This document shows positions 50,184-58,712 of a DNA stretch of 64,000 bases, piece after piece. Both the position numbers and the translations under genes were made by a program. The stretch covers positions 124,001-188,000 of the forward strand of contig NZ_PVBM01000006.1 of NCBI RefSeq assembly GCF_002968575.1. The letters are read 5' to 3'. Each line of letters opens with the position of its first letter. Within the stretch, counting starts at the first letter, position 1. This stretch comes from Neorhizobium huautlense (GTDB taxonomy: Bacteria; Pseudomonadota; Alphaproteobacteria; Rhizobiales; Rhizobiaceae). Below the pieces are notes generated by a model. The model did no database searches and was not told the origin of the DNA. It saw nothing but the letters and a program-made list of their open reading frames with translations.

Positions 50184-51386
50184 ATGATGTCCAACACGGC
50201 GCCTCCCCGGCAATCCATTGCCATCCCCCGCACGGTCTGGGTGCTGGGCGTGGTCAGCCTGCTGATGGATATTTCGTCGGAGATGATCCAGACGCTGTTG
50301 CCGCTTTACCTGGTCGCGGGCCTTGGCGCCTCGGCCATAGCGATCGGATTTATCGAAGGTCTGTCGGTTGCGATCGCGACCATCACAAAGCTGTTTTCGG
50401 GAATGATCTCGGACTGGACCGGACGGCGAAAACCGCTTGCCGTGCTCGGCTACGGGCTCGGCGCGCTTTCCAAGCCGATCTTTCCGCTCGCGAGTTCGAT
50501 CGGCTGGATCGTGGTGGCCAAGGCCGTCGATCGCGTCGGCAAGGGCATCCGCGGCACGCCGCGCGACGCGCTGATTGCCGACGTGACGCCGCCGGAGATC
50601 CGCGGTGCAAGCTTCGGCCTGCGCAAATCCCTCGACACGGTGGGCGGGTTCGTCGGCCCGCTTGCGGCAATCGGATTGATGCTCGCCACCGATGGCGACA
50701 TGATCGTCATCTTCTGGATTGCCGCGATCCCGGCTTTCCTGGCGGTCGCCCTGCTGATCATCGGCGTCACGGAGCCGGAGCAGCCGCCCTCCTCCTCCAA
50801 GGGCATGCCACGCTTCAGGGATGCGGGGCGCCTCAACCGCGCCGTCTGGATCGTCATCGGGGTCTCGAGCCTGTTGACGCTTGCCCGTTTCAGCGAGGCT
50901 TTCCTCCTCCTGAAATCGCAGCAAGCCGGTCTCTCGCTCGCCTGGATCCCGATCACCATGGTGGTCATGCACGCGGTCTACGGCCTGACGGCCTATCCCG
51001 TCGGCTATCTTTCGGACCGCATCGGACGCCGAAGCCTGATCGCGCTCAGCCTTGTGTTCCTCGTCGCCGCCGACCTAGCGCTCGCCACGGCGCAGACGCT
51101 CCCGATGCTTTTTGCCGGCATCGTCCTTTGGGGCCTGCATATGGGGTTTTCGCAAGGCATTCTTTCGACGCTGATTGCCGACAATGCGCCGCAGAACCTG
51201 AAGGGTACGGCGTTCGGCGTGTTCAACCTGGTGACCGGCCTGACCGTGATCCTTGGCAATGTTGCCGCCGGCTTGCTTTGGGAAACCTACGGCTCGACGT
51301 CGACGTTCCTCGCCGGCGCGGTGATAGCGCTCGCATCCCTCGCCGCCGTGCCGCTGCTATCAGCTGCGCGCCAGCCGGCACGATAG
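50184..51386 (+). CDS. MFS transporter
   Basis: This 400-residue 12-helix permease has DISSEMIQTLLPLYLV in helix 1 and the loop motif DWTGRRKPLAVLGYG and SDRIGRRSLIALS. The group resembles MFS proteins near fosmidomycin-resistance/YfkF types. ATG 50184 or 50187 is equally possible. Substrate unknown. Confidence 0.87.
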   Translation: MMSNTAPPRQSIAIPRTVWVLGVVSLLMDISSEMIQTLLPLYLVAGLGASAIAIGFIEGLSVAIATITKLFSGMISDWTGRRKPLAVLGYGLGALSKPIFPLASSIGWIVVAKAVDRVGKGIRGTPRDALIADVTPPEIRGASFGLRKSLDTVGGFVGPLAAIGLMLATDGDMIVIFWIAAIPAFLAVALLIIGVTEPEQPPSSSKGMPRFRDAGRLNRAVWIVIGVSSLLTLARFSEAFLLLKSQQAGLSLAWIPITMVVMHAVYGLTAYPVGYLSDRIGRRSLIALSLVFLVAADLALATAQTLPMLFAGIVLWGLHMGFSQGILSTLIADNAPQNLKGTAFGVFNLVTGLTVILGNVAAGLLWETYGSTSTFLAGAVIALASLAAVPLLSAARQPAR

Positions 51387-51393
51387 ATCCGGA

Positions 51394-52278
51394 TCAGATT
51401 CCGCCCAGAGGATCGGCCACGATCCGGGCGATCCAGCGGCGGTGAATATCGGCCTTTTCGCGGTCTCCATTCCGATGCTCGGCAATGGTGATGAGCGCCT
51501 TCCAGAGGCACCAGCCCTGCGCCCTCTCCCATGTCTGCAGATCAAGACCGACACGAGCGCGAAAGGCATTGCGGGCCGGCTCGTCAAACAACGTCCAGGC
51601 AATCACCAGATCGGACGACGGGTCGCCGACGCCGGAACTGCCGAAATCGATGACCGCGGAAAGCCGCCCGTCCCGGACGAGCAGATTGCCCTCGGCGATA
51701 TCGCCATGGACCCAGACCGGTTTCTCCCGCCAGCTCGAACCCAGCGCACGCTCCCAGATTTTTGTCAGCAGAGAGACGTCGAGTTCATCCGCCAAGTCAT
51801 TAAGCGCCTGCCGGGTTTCCCCATCATAAACGGCAAGCGATCCGCCGCGGTGGAAATTATGCGCTCCGGCAAGCGGGCCATCCGAGGCATCTATTCTCCG
51901 GAGAGCGATCAGGAAATCCGCGAGCTCCTCGGCAAACGCCGGGAGATCGGAAATCGCGTGACAGCTCGCGCGGTCGCCCTCGATCCATGCGTAGATCGAC
52001 CACGCCCACGGATAGCCCGCGTCGGGCTTGCCCAGGGCAAGCGGCGCCGGGATCGGCAGCGGCAATTGCGAGGCCAAGGCGGGAAGCCAGCGATGCTCCT
52101 TCTCCACCTGGGCGACATAACGCTCGGCGCTCGGCAGGCGCACCGACATGGCGTCGCCGAGATGGAAGGTGCGGTTGTCCCAGCCGCCCTCCGCTACGGC
52201 CCGCACCGGCAGGTCTGCCCATCGGGCGAATTGCCGTGCCACGAGCGTCCTGACGAGAGCGGCATCTATTTCCGGCAT
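51394..52278 (-). CDS. Aminoglycoside phosphotransferase family kinase
   Basis: This 294-residue protein-kinase-fold enzyme has WVHGDIAEGNLLVRDG (catalytic loop HGD, N) and VIDFGSSGVGDP (DFG). It belongs to APH/choline-kinase relatives; actual antibiotic resistance cannot be assumed. Convergent with the MFS gene by seven bases. Confidence 0.88.
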   Translation of the reverse strand: MPEIDAALVRTLVARQFARWADLPVRAVAEGGWDNRTFHLGDAMSVRLPSAERYVAQVEKEHRWLPALASQLPLPIPAPLALGKPDAGYPWAWSIYAWIEGDRASCHAISDLPAFAEELADFLIALRRIDASDGPLAGAHNFHRGGSLAVYDGETRQALNDLADELDVSLLTKIWERALGSSWREKPVWVHGDIAEGNLLVRDGRLSAVIDFGSSGVGDPSSDLVIAWTLFDEPARNAFRARVGLDLQTWERAQGWCLWKALITIAEHRNGDREKADIHRRWIARIVADPLGGI

Positions 52279-52329
52279 GGCAGGGAACCCAATCAGCCGT
52301 TCGTTCCGCCACGAGACATAGCGGCGGGC

Positions 52330-53052
52330 CTACTGCCAGACGACGATGCGAGCCTTATTCGGCACGCGGTCGTAGAGGTCGATGATGTCCTGGTTCATCA
52401 GGCGCACGCAGCCGGAAGAGACCGCCCGGCCGATCGAGTTCCATTCAGGGGAGCCATGCAGGCGATAGAGCGTGTCCTGCCCGTTCTGGAAGATGTAGAG
52501 CGCGCGGGCACCCAGCGGATTGCTCAACCCCGGCGGCATGCCGCCATTGTCCGCCGAATATTTCGCAAGCTCCGGCTGGCGGGCGATCATCTCGTTCGGC
52601 GGCGTCCATTTCGGCCATTTCTGACGCCATTGGATGACTCCATCGCCGGACCAGGAAAAGCCCTCGCGGCCGATGCCGACGCCATAACGCATGGCAGAAC
52701 CGCCGGGCTCGACCAGATAGAGGAAGCGCGACGGGGTATCCACGACCACGGTGCCGGGCCGTTCGCCGGTCGGATCCACGACCCGCTGGCGATAATAGCG
52801 GGGATTGATCTGCTGATAGGGAATGGCAGGGATGACGAAGCCGCCGTCAACCGTGGTTCCGTACATCTGATCCAGTTCGGCCGAGCTGCCCGGCAGGATT
52901 TCGGGCCGGCGAACGCTGCCGCCGTCACGATAGGCGACGATCGGATCGCCTCGTCCGGGCGCCGTCGACGCGCAACCGGCCAGAGTCGAGGCTGCACCGG
53001 CGCTTAGGAGAGACAGAAAGCTCCGGCGGGAATAGGAATTGTTCAGGATCAT
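52330..53052 (-). CDS. L,D-transpeptidase (YkuD), lipoprotein-like
   Basis: This 240-residue protein has a Tat-like RRSFLSL followed by a lipobox LAGC. The YkuD active site is HGSPEWNSIGRAVSSGCVRL, with catalytic Cys in SGCVR. It crosslinks peptidoglycan or attaches outer-membrane lipoproteins. A paralogue lies 217 bases upstream on the same strand. Confidence 0.92.
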   Translation of the reverse strand: MILNNSYSRRSFLSLLSAGAASTLAGCASTAPGRGDPIVAYRDGGSVRRPEILPGSSAELDQMYGTTVDGGFVIPAIPYQQINPRYYRQRVVDPTGERPGTVVVDTPSRFLYLVEPGGSAMRYGVGIGREGFSWSGDGVIQWRQKWPKWTPPNEMIARQPELAKYSADNGGMPPGLSNPLGARALYIFQNGQDTLYRLHGSPEWNSIGRAVSSGCVRLMNQDIIDLYDRVPNKARIVVWQ

Positions 53053-53269
53053 GTGCGGCAGGACCGTTCGATAAACACGCTACAGACGACAAAGCATAAA
53101 TCAATGGAAGGATGTCCGAAAGGTTCCGAATCCCCTGCCGAGGCCGCAACCATAGGCCTGCTGCATTTGGGCAACTATTCACGACCGCCACACGGGATTT
53201 CAAACCCGCGGCATCAAAAAACGAAAAGAGCGGCCGAGGCCGCCCTTCAAGTCAAAATGCCGGTCTGTC

Positions 53270-54094
53270 TCAGAGAACGACGATCGGGGTGCCTGACGGA
53301 ACCCGGTCGAAAAGATCGATGACATCCTGGTTGAGCATACGGACGCAACCCGAAGAGGTGGCCTTGCCGACCGACTGCCAATCGGGCGTGCCATGGACAC
53401 GGTAGAGCGTGTCCTCGCCGTCCTTGAAGATGTAGAGCGCTCGAGCCCCCAGCGGATTGTTGAGGCCCGGATCGGCGCCGCCTTCGGAAGCGGCGAACTG
53501 GCGGAGTTCCGGCTGACGCGCGACCATGTCCTGCGGCGGCGTCCAGCGCGGCCATTTGGCCTTGCGTTCGATCACGCCGCGGCCCTGCCAGCCGAAGCCG
53601 GCCTTTCCGAGACCGACACCGTAGCGGATCGCCTTGCCGCCCGGCTGGACGAGATAAAGGAAACGTTGGCGGGTATCGACGACGATCGTTCCGGGCGCCT
53701 CGTTGCTGCGGTATTCGACCTCCTGGCGCAGATACCGGGCGTCGACGCGCGAATAGGGAATGGCCGGAAGCGTGTGCCCCTCGTCGCGAATCACCCCATA
53801 CATGGTCCGATGCACCGGGTTCGATACCGGCAGGCCATAGGTCTGATGGAAGGTCGACGGGTAGAGCTGGCGCTTGTGCGGAATTCCGCCCGGCATCGGA
53901 GGCGGCTGGTTTGTCGGGGGATCTTCATAAGGAGGGATGTAAAAGACCGGCGCCGTCTCCTGAACGAAGACATCCGGGTTCATGCGGCTCGTGTCGGTCA
54001 CGAAAGGCACCTGGCAGCCAGCCAAGGCGGCAGCTGCGGCAAATACGAATGAGAGGCCGGGGATTCGGCGGAAAGGCTGAGAAAAGAATGGCAT
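53270..54094 (-). CDS. L,D-transpeptidase (YkuD), lipoprotein
   Basis: This 274-residue paralogue starts at ATG 54094, with signal peptide and lipobox ALAGCQ, a Pro-rich linker, and the YkuD site HGTPDWQSVGKATSSGCVRM. Its catalytic domain closely matches the neighbour's, so the pair arose by duplication. 3-3 crosslinks are characteristic of rhizobial polar growth. Confidence 0.92.
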   Translation of the reverse strand: MPFFSQPFRRIPGLSFVFAAAAALAGCQVPFVTDTSRMNPDVFVQETAPVFYIPPYEDPPTNQPPPMPGGIPHKRQLYPSTFHQTYGLPVSNPVHRTMYGVIRDEGHTLPAIPYSRVDARYLRQEVEYRSNEAPGTIVVDTRQRFLYLVQPGGKAIRYGVGLGKAGFGWQGRGVIERKAKWPRWTPPQDMVARQPELRQFAASEGGADPGLNNPLGARALYIFKDGEDTLYRVHGTPDWQSVGKATSSGCVRMLNQDVIDLFDRVPSGTPIVVL

Positions 54095-54167
54095 GGGACC
54101 CGCTTCCGGCAGATGACGTCGAGACCAGGATGGCAGGCCCGGCTGGCGCGAAGCTGGTGAAAAGATT

Positions 54168-54635
54168 TCAGGACGAGCAGGCGGACCCGGGATGCCCGGC
54201 AAGCGCCGGATGCCGCACCATGCGGCTGTCGAAGTCGGCGGCTATATCTGCCAACGTCACATGGGCAAAGCGCTCCAGCAGCAGTTTTTCGGCTTCGGCA
54301 AAAGCATCGGCAAGAGCGCCGTTAACCGCCTGCTCCACCAGGCATTCCGGCCTGTCGCAAGCCGGACCTATGGCAAAGAGCGGCGGCTCTCCTACCGCCC
54401 GATAGACATCGAGAAGCGTCATCTCCTCCAGCCTCCGGCTCAGTGTCCAGCCCCCTCCATGGCCCTTTTCGGAATGGACATAGCCCTGCTCCCTCAAGCC
54501 CGCCATGGTGCGGCGGACAACGACGGGATTGGTGTTCAGCATCTGGGCGATCAGCTCGGATGTGGCAGCTCCTTCATGCCGGGCCATATGGATCAGCACG
54601 TGCAGCATGCGCGAAAGACGGCCATCATAGCGCAT
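54168..54635 (-). CDS. Rrf2-family transcriptional regulator
   Basis: This 155-residue protein from ATG 54635 begins MRYDGRLSRMLHVLIHMARH with a winged helix. Only two Cys (ACDRPECLVEQ) replace the usual three-Cys cluster, suggesting thiol or disulfide sensing rather than an iron-sulfur cluster. It is divergent from the thioredoxin-reductase-like gene and probably controls it. Confidence 0.88.
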   Translation of the reverse strand: MRYDGRLSRMLHVLIHMARHEGAATSELIAQMLNTNPVVVRRTMAGLREQGYVHSEKGHGGGWTLSRRLEEMTLLDVYRAVGEPPLFAIGPACDRPECLVEQAVNGALADAFAEAEKLLLERFAHVTLADIAADFDSRMVRHPALAGHPGSACSS

Positions 54636-54701
54636 CGACCTCATCCCTCCTTCAATCGGCAAATCCCATCCTAGCGGATGGAACCTTATGCAACAAGCAA
54701 A

Positions 54702-54735
54702 GTTACAAACTCTTGACGTAGGGACATCATGTAAC
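54702..54735. promoter_or_regulatory. Inverted repeat between rrf2 and the flavoprotein gene
   Basis: GTTACA (54702-54707) and TGTAAC (54730-54735) flank a TTGACG box (54713-54718). It is a plausible Rrf2 operator over the divergent promoter. Confidence 0.4.
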
Positions 54736-54771
54736 TTACGATGTAGCGAGAAATTCTCAAGGAGCCAAACG

Positions 54772-55656
54772 ATGTCCTACGATGCGATCATTGTCGGCGG
54801 CAGCTATGCCGGACTTTCGGCGGCGCTCCAGCTCGCCCGCGCCCGCAGACGGATCCTGGTGATCGACGAAGGCATGCGCCGAAACCGGTTCGCCGCGACC
54901 TCACATGGATTTCTCGGCCAGGACGGACGCGCTCCGGGCGCAATCGCTGCCGATGCCCGCGAACAGCTGCTGCGTTACCCGACGGTCGAATGGCTAGATG
55001 CCCGGGCGGAAGAGGCGGAAAAACAGGGCGAAGGCTTTTCCATCCGAACCAGCGACGGGCGGCAGCTTTCCGCCCGGCGGCTGGTGCTGGCAATCGGGGT
55101 GACCGACGAGCTTCCCGAGATTCCCGGACTTGCAGAGCGCTGGGGGCGCGCCGCCTTCCACTGCCCCTATTGCCACGGATACGAGCTCGACCAGGGCGAA
55201 ATCGGCGTGATCGCCAGCTCGGAAGCCTCCATGCACCACGCGCTGATGCTGCCGGATTGGGGCCGGACGACCTTGATGCTCGACGGCTGCTTTTCACCGG
55301 ACGCAGAACAGCAGGCAAAACTCGATGAGCGAGGCGTCACGATCGAGACGGCAAGGGTCAAGGAGATCAGCGGACATGCCGATGTCGTTTTCGAGGATGG
55401 CCGCACCTTCAGCTTTGCCGGGCTTTTCGTCCTGCCGAAACCTCGGCTCGCCAGCACCATCGCCGAACAGCTCGGCTGCGACTTCGAGGAGGATGGCCTC
55501 TATCCGTTCATCAAGACCGACCTTACCAAGGAAACGAGCGTGCCGGGCGTCTTCGCCTGCGGGGACGCGGCGAGAGCGGCAGGTTCGGTCGCGCTTGCGG
55601 TTGGAGACGGCAATATCGCGGGAGCCGCCACCCACCAGTCATTGATCTTCAGGTAG
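54772..55656 (+). CDS. Thioredoxin-reductase-like FAD/NAD(P) oxidoreductase
   Basis: This 294-residue flavoprotein has an FAD motif IIVGGSYAGLSAALQLARA, a redox pair in FHCPYCHGYE and a C-terminal FAD motif GVFACGDAARAAGS. It resembles bacterial TrxB-like proteins that work with unknown partners. An Rrf2 gene is divergent. Its last bases overlap the remnant of a LysR gene on the other strand. Confidence 0.9.
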   Translation: MSYDAIIVGGSYAGLSAALQLARARRRILVIDEGMRRNRFAATSHGFLGQDGRAPGAIAADAREQLLRYPTVEWLDARAEEAEKQGEGFSIRTSDGRQLSARRLVLAIGVTDELPEIPGLAERWGRAAFHCPYCHGYELDQGEIGVIASSEASMHHALMLPDWGRTTLMLDGCFSPDAEQQAKLDERGVTIETARVKEISGHADVVFEDGRTFSFAGLFVLPKPRLASTIAEQLGCDFEEDGLYPFIKTDLTKETSVPGVFACGDAARAAGSVALAVGDGNIAGAATHQSLIFR

Positions 55657-56270
55657 GAGATCTTCAGGTGTGACTGGCAACCGCTCGCCTGCAACCGGCA
55701 AGCGTCGCTGCCCGGATGCCCGCCGGGCGATATCGATGAAGGCGCGCAGTTTTTGGCGCCATGGAAGCTCGGCGCGGATAATAAAGGAACAAGCCGTCTT
55801 CTTCGACGGCTGAATCCGGCAGCACCCATTTCAGCCGCCCCTTGCGAATATCGGAACTGACCAACGGTTCGAGGATATAGGCAATGCCGATGCCCGAAAG
55901 GGCCAGATCCCGCGCATAGGTAGCGTCGGTCACCACGGCGGTGCCGGCCGCCCGCACCGAAACATCCTTGCCCTGGTCGCTGAGATCCCATTCATAATAG
56001 CCCGCCCGAACCCAGCATCCGGAAGCCGCTACAATTGTGGCTCAACAGATCGGCAATCGCTTCGGGTTCCCCCCTCGCCTGCAGGTAGTCGGGCGATGCG
56101 GCAAGGATCGCCTTGAAAGCCGGCGTCAGCCGGACGGTCACCATGTCCTGCTGCACGGCCTCGCCCAGCCGAATGCCAGCATCGAAGCCATGCGCGACGA
56201 TATCCACGAAGGCATCGTTGGTATGGATCTCCACCGTCAGGCGGGGATAGGCCCAGGCCAGTTTTGCCAT
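55639..56270 (-). pseudogene. LysR regulator remnant: no DNA-binding domain, two frameshifts
   Basis: Only the substrate-binding domain remains. The first frame gives MAKLAWAYPRLTVEIHTNDA to NCSGFRMLGSGG. A shift near GGGCGGGC (about 55998-56003) leads into YYEWDLSDQGKDVSV and VVTDATYARDLALSGIGIAY. A second shift in the run CCAAAAACTG (about 55760) leads to KLRAFIDIARR and a stop at 55639. The winged helix that should lie past 56270 is absent, so it is not a simple sequencing error. Confidence 0.75.
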
Positions 56271-56394
56271 GATCGGCGTACACAGAACGCCGCGGGTTGT
56301 TCTTCAGGCGTTCCCCCAGTCGGTGTGGTTAAAAAGTCACAGCCAATATCCCCTGAATTAGCTATCGTTAAGCATCAAGATGACGGAGTCTCAT

Positions 56395-57048
56395 ATGCGT
56401 TCTTTACTTTTCACATCTGTTGCTATGCTCGCACTCTCCACCGCAGCGCAGGCAGCCGATGCAGTTGATCAGGTGCCAACCGCACCTGTTGCAGAAGAAG
56501 TGCAGGTTTTCACCTGGTCGGGTCCGTACGTTGGTATTCAGGGTGGCTACGCATGGGGCGATGGATCCTTTGATATCTCCGGTGGTGCCGGCACGTTCGA
56601 CGCAGACCTAGACGGTGGCCTCCTTGGCGCATTCGTCGGCTACAATCATCAGTTTTCCAATAACTTCGTCCTCGGCATCGAAGCTGACCTTGAGCGTAAT
56701 TGGAACGAAGATGAAATCGTTGCGGGTGCTGAAGCGAAGACGGAATGGCAAGGCTCAGTCCGCGCTCGTGTTGGCTACGCCATTGATCATGCCCTCCTTT
56801 ACGCCACTGCTGGTTGGACCGGCGCTCGCGGCGAGGTGAGTGTACCTGGATTTGGCACCGAAGAAGAAATGTTTAGTGGTTACACAGTTGGTGCCGGCGT
56901 GGATTACGCGTTTACCGACAACATCTTCGCTCGAGTTGAATACCGTTACAGCGACTTCGGTAGCAAGACGTTCGACTTCGGAGCTGGAACTATCGACGCG
57001 GACCTCGACCAGCACGCTATTAAGGTCGGCCTAGGTGTGAAGTTCTGA
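56395..57048 (+). CDS. Omp25/RopB-like outer-membrane beta-barrel protein
   Basis: This 217-residue protein has a signal peptide ending AAQA, then WSGPYVGIQGGYAWG and paired strands ending in AIKVGLGVKF (C-terminal Phe). This is the eight-stranded barrel of the Omp25/Omp31 family, abundant in the Hyphomicrobiales envelope. Its codon use is visibly more T-rich than its neighbours', as in highly expressed omp genes or transferred DNA. A strong terminator follows. Confidence 0.9.
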   Translation: MRSLLFTSVAMLALSTAAQAADAVDQVPTAPVAEEVQVFTWSGPYVGIQGGYAWGDGSFDISGGAGTFDADLDGGLLGAFVGYNHQFSNNFVLGIEADLERNWNEDEIVAGAEAKTEWQGSVRARVGYAIDHALLYATAGWTGARGEVSVPGFGTEEEMFSGYTVGAGVDYAFTDNIFARVEYRYSDFGSKTFDFGAGTIDADLDQHAIKVGLGVKF

Positions 57049-57069
57049 CCCCAAAGTTTTGCCGAATCG

Positions 57070-57101
57070 ATGCCGAGATCTCTCGAGGTCTCGGCATTTT
57101 T
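57070..57101 (+). terminator. Rho-independent terminator of the Omp25-like gene
   Basis: ATGCCGAGA (57070-57078) pairs with TCTCGGCAT (57089-57097), followed by TTTT at 57098-57101. This is a textbook stem and tail, 22 bp after the stop. Confidence 0.9.
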
Positions 57102-57121
57102 GTTTGAGGGTTAGCTTTCGA

Positions 57122-57650
57122 CGTTTTATGGGCGAAGGTGGCGCAATAGATGGGCACGCTCGGCTTTGAAATCGACATCCTTGCCCGGACTAAAGAGGCT
57201 GAGCGTGTCTTCGCTGCGACTCGTCGCTAGCTTCCAGCCCCTGAAAGCCGCTGAAAGCCGCTGGCGCCCCATCCGATCTATCCGCTCCCGAAGTCAAGCA
57301 GAATGTCGACCGTCCCGAACTTGATCTGCAGTCCTTCAATTGAAGGATTGTCCTCTGCCCGTACTGGTCGATTCGAAAATCCCTCAGCGTTTTTAGGGGA
57401 ACCGGGAAAAAGCATTTAGTCCCCGCTGCCTCGCAACGCTGCGCAGCTCCCGATAGCCATCGACCGATGCGCTTAAAAAATCGACATCCAGGGAACGCCG
57501 ATATTCCCAACTTAAGCACGATTGCTGTTCCGCCGCCAAACCAGCATGGGTTGGAAAACAGATAGGTTGGATCCATCAGCTACAGAGCTTTGGCGATGAT
57601 CCTGTGCTCTGCGCGCCGCAGTCTCCATCGCCGGAATACAGCATGGAAAA
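57122..57650 (-). pseudogene. AbiEii-type nucleotidyltransferase remnant
   Basis: Three frames together spell a recognisable protein: EHRIIAKAL, an in-frame TAG (57580-57582), LMDPTYLFSNPCWFGGGTAI, then EYRRSLDVDFLSASVDGY in another frame, FPVPLKTLRDFRIDQYGQR back in the first, and KFGTVDILLDFG in the third. GGG and DVDF are the nucleotidyltransferase active-site signatures of AbiEii/DUF1814-type proteins. It is inactivated by at least three frameshifts and a stop. This is the only content of the stretch between 57102 and 57672. Confidence 0.7.
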
Positions 57651-57672
57651 CGCAGAAAAGACAGCCCGTGCT

Positions 57673-58626
57673 TCAGGCCGCGACCTCGTTGAAAAAGCGG
57701 ATGCTTTCAAGCACAGCGGCGGGGACGACGCCATTGTGGTTTCCCGGCAGGAGCTTGGCGTCGATGGAAACCCCGGCAGAACGGGCCCGATCGATCAGGA
57801 GCTGATGATCCTTGTCGAAGGGTCGTTCTTCCGTGCCGCGCAGCAAAAGGGTCGGGCATTTGAGGCTCGGGCCGAAGCAGACCGAAGAACGCATGATGAA
57901 CTCCCTCGGATCAGCCGCATCGAAGCGGATTTCGCGATCGTAGCGGCTGAAGAAACGCCATGCATTGACGCCGGCCGAAATCGGCGCCGCAGCGCGGAAT
58001 TTGCGCGTCATCGCGGCAAGGATCGCCAGCGTGCCGCCATTGCTGTGGCCTGCAAGGAAGAGGCGGTCCTTGTCGAATCCCGGTAGGGCCTCCAGATAGC
58101 GCGCAGCCGCCAGCGCATCGGCCGTCTCGTCGTAGAAGCCGGAAAAGTTACCCGCCTGGCCGTTTTCGCCACGGAAGGACGGATGCAGCACAACGAAACC
58201 TGCTTCCCAATAGGGCTTCATCAGCTCCCAGTGGCCTTCGCCGGTCGCATTGCCGCCGTGAAGGAAGACAACCGCGGGCTTCAATTTGGCCGACGGCTGG
58301 TAGTGGGAAAGCCAGGCGATCAGCTCGATCGAGCCATCCGGACCGCCGCGATAGAAGACGCGCCTTGCACCGGGCGGCGTGCCGAGTGGCTCCGACTTTT
58401 CCGGGGATGGCCCTTTGTTGACGAGATCGGTCCGAAAGCGCCGGCGGGCGTCCGCATAGTCTTCTCTTTCAAGCGGCAGCATTTCGGGAACGGGAAAAGC
58501 GACCGCGCTTGCCGATGCCGGCAGAAGCGCCGCCGCCGACAGGCCGGAGCTTGCAGCAAGAAACGCGCGGCGGGTGAGCACCCCTTGGAAAGAACGCGTG
58601 AAGGAAGTCTTCCGGCCGTCTGCCAT
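57673..58626 (-). CDS. Tat-exported alpha/beta hydrolase (prolyl-oligopeptidase/DLH-like)
   Basis: This 317-residue protein from ATG 58626 has a twin-Arg signal LTRRAFLAASSGLSAAA, an oxyanion loop VVFLHGGNATGEGHW, a nucleophile in LAGHSNGGTLA and a His in LLPGNHNGVV. A secreted esterase or peptidase is likely; the substrate is unknown. Confidence 0.83.
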   Translation of the reverse strand: MADGRKTSFTRSFQGVLTRRAFLAASSGLSAAALLPASASAVAFPVPEMLPLEREDYADARRRFRTDLVNKGPSPEKSEPLGTPPGARRVFYRGGPDGSIELIAWLSHYQPSAKLKPAVVFLHGGNATGEGHWELMKPYWEAGFVVLHPSFRGENGQAGNFSGFYDETADALAAARYLEALPGFDKDRLFLAGHSNGGTLAILAAMTRKFRAAAPISAGVNAWRFFSRYDREIRFDAADPREFIMRSSVCFGPSLKCPTLLLRGTEERPFDKDHQLLIDRARSAGVSIDAKLLPGNHNGVVPAAVLESIRFFNEVAA

Positions 58627-58712
58627 GTTTTCCGAGTCCTGAAAAATATAACCCCTCAGCGATCTCAGCATTCGGTCACGGCGCTGTCCATTCAACGATT
58701 TGAGATCGGCGA

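Noticed and set aside
51442-53007. A 521-codon plus-strand frame opposite the kinase and transpeptidase genes
   Set aside because: It spans two unrelated minus-strand genes with intact HGD, DFG and YkuD motifs, so it is a high-GC artefact.
57190-57576. An intact 128-residue gene
   Set aside because: The homologous segments jump between frames inside and beyond this ORF, so it is one piece of a pseudogene.
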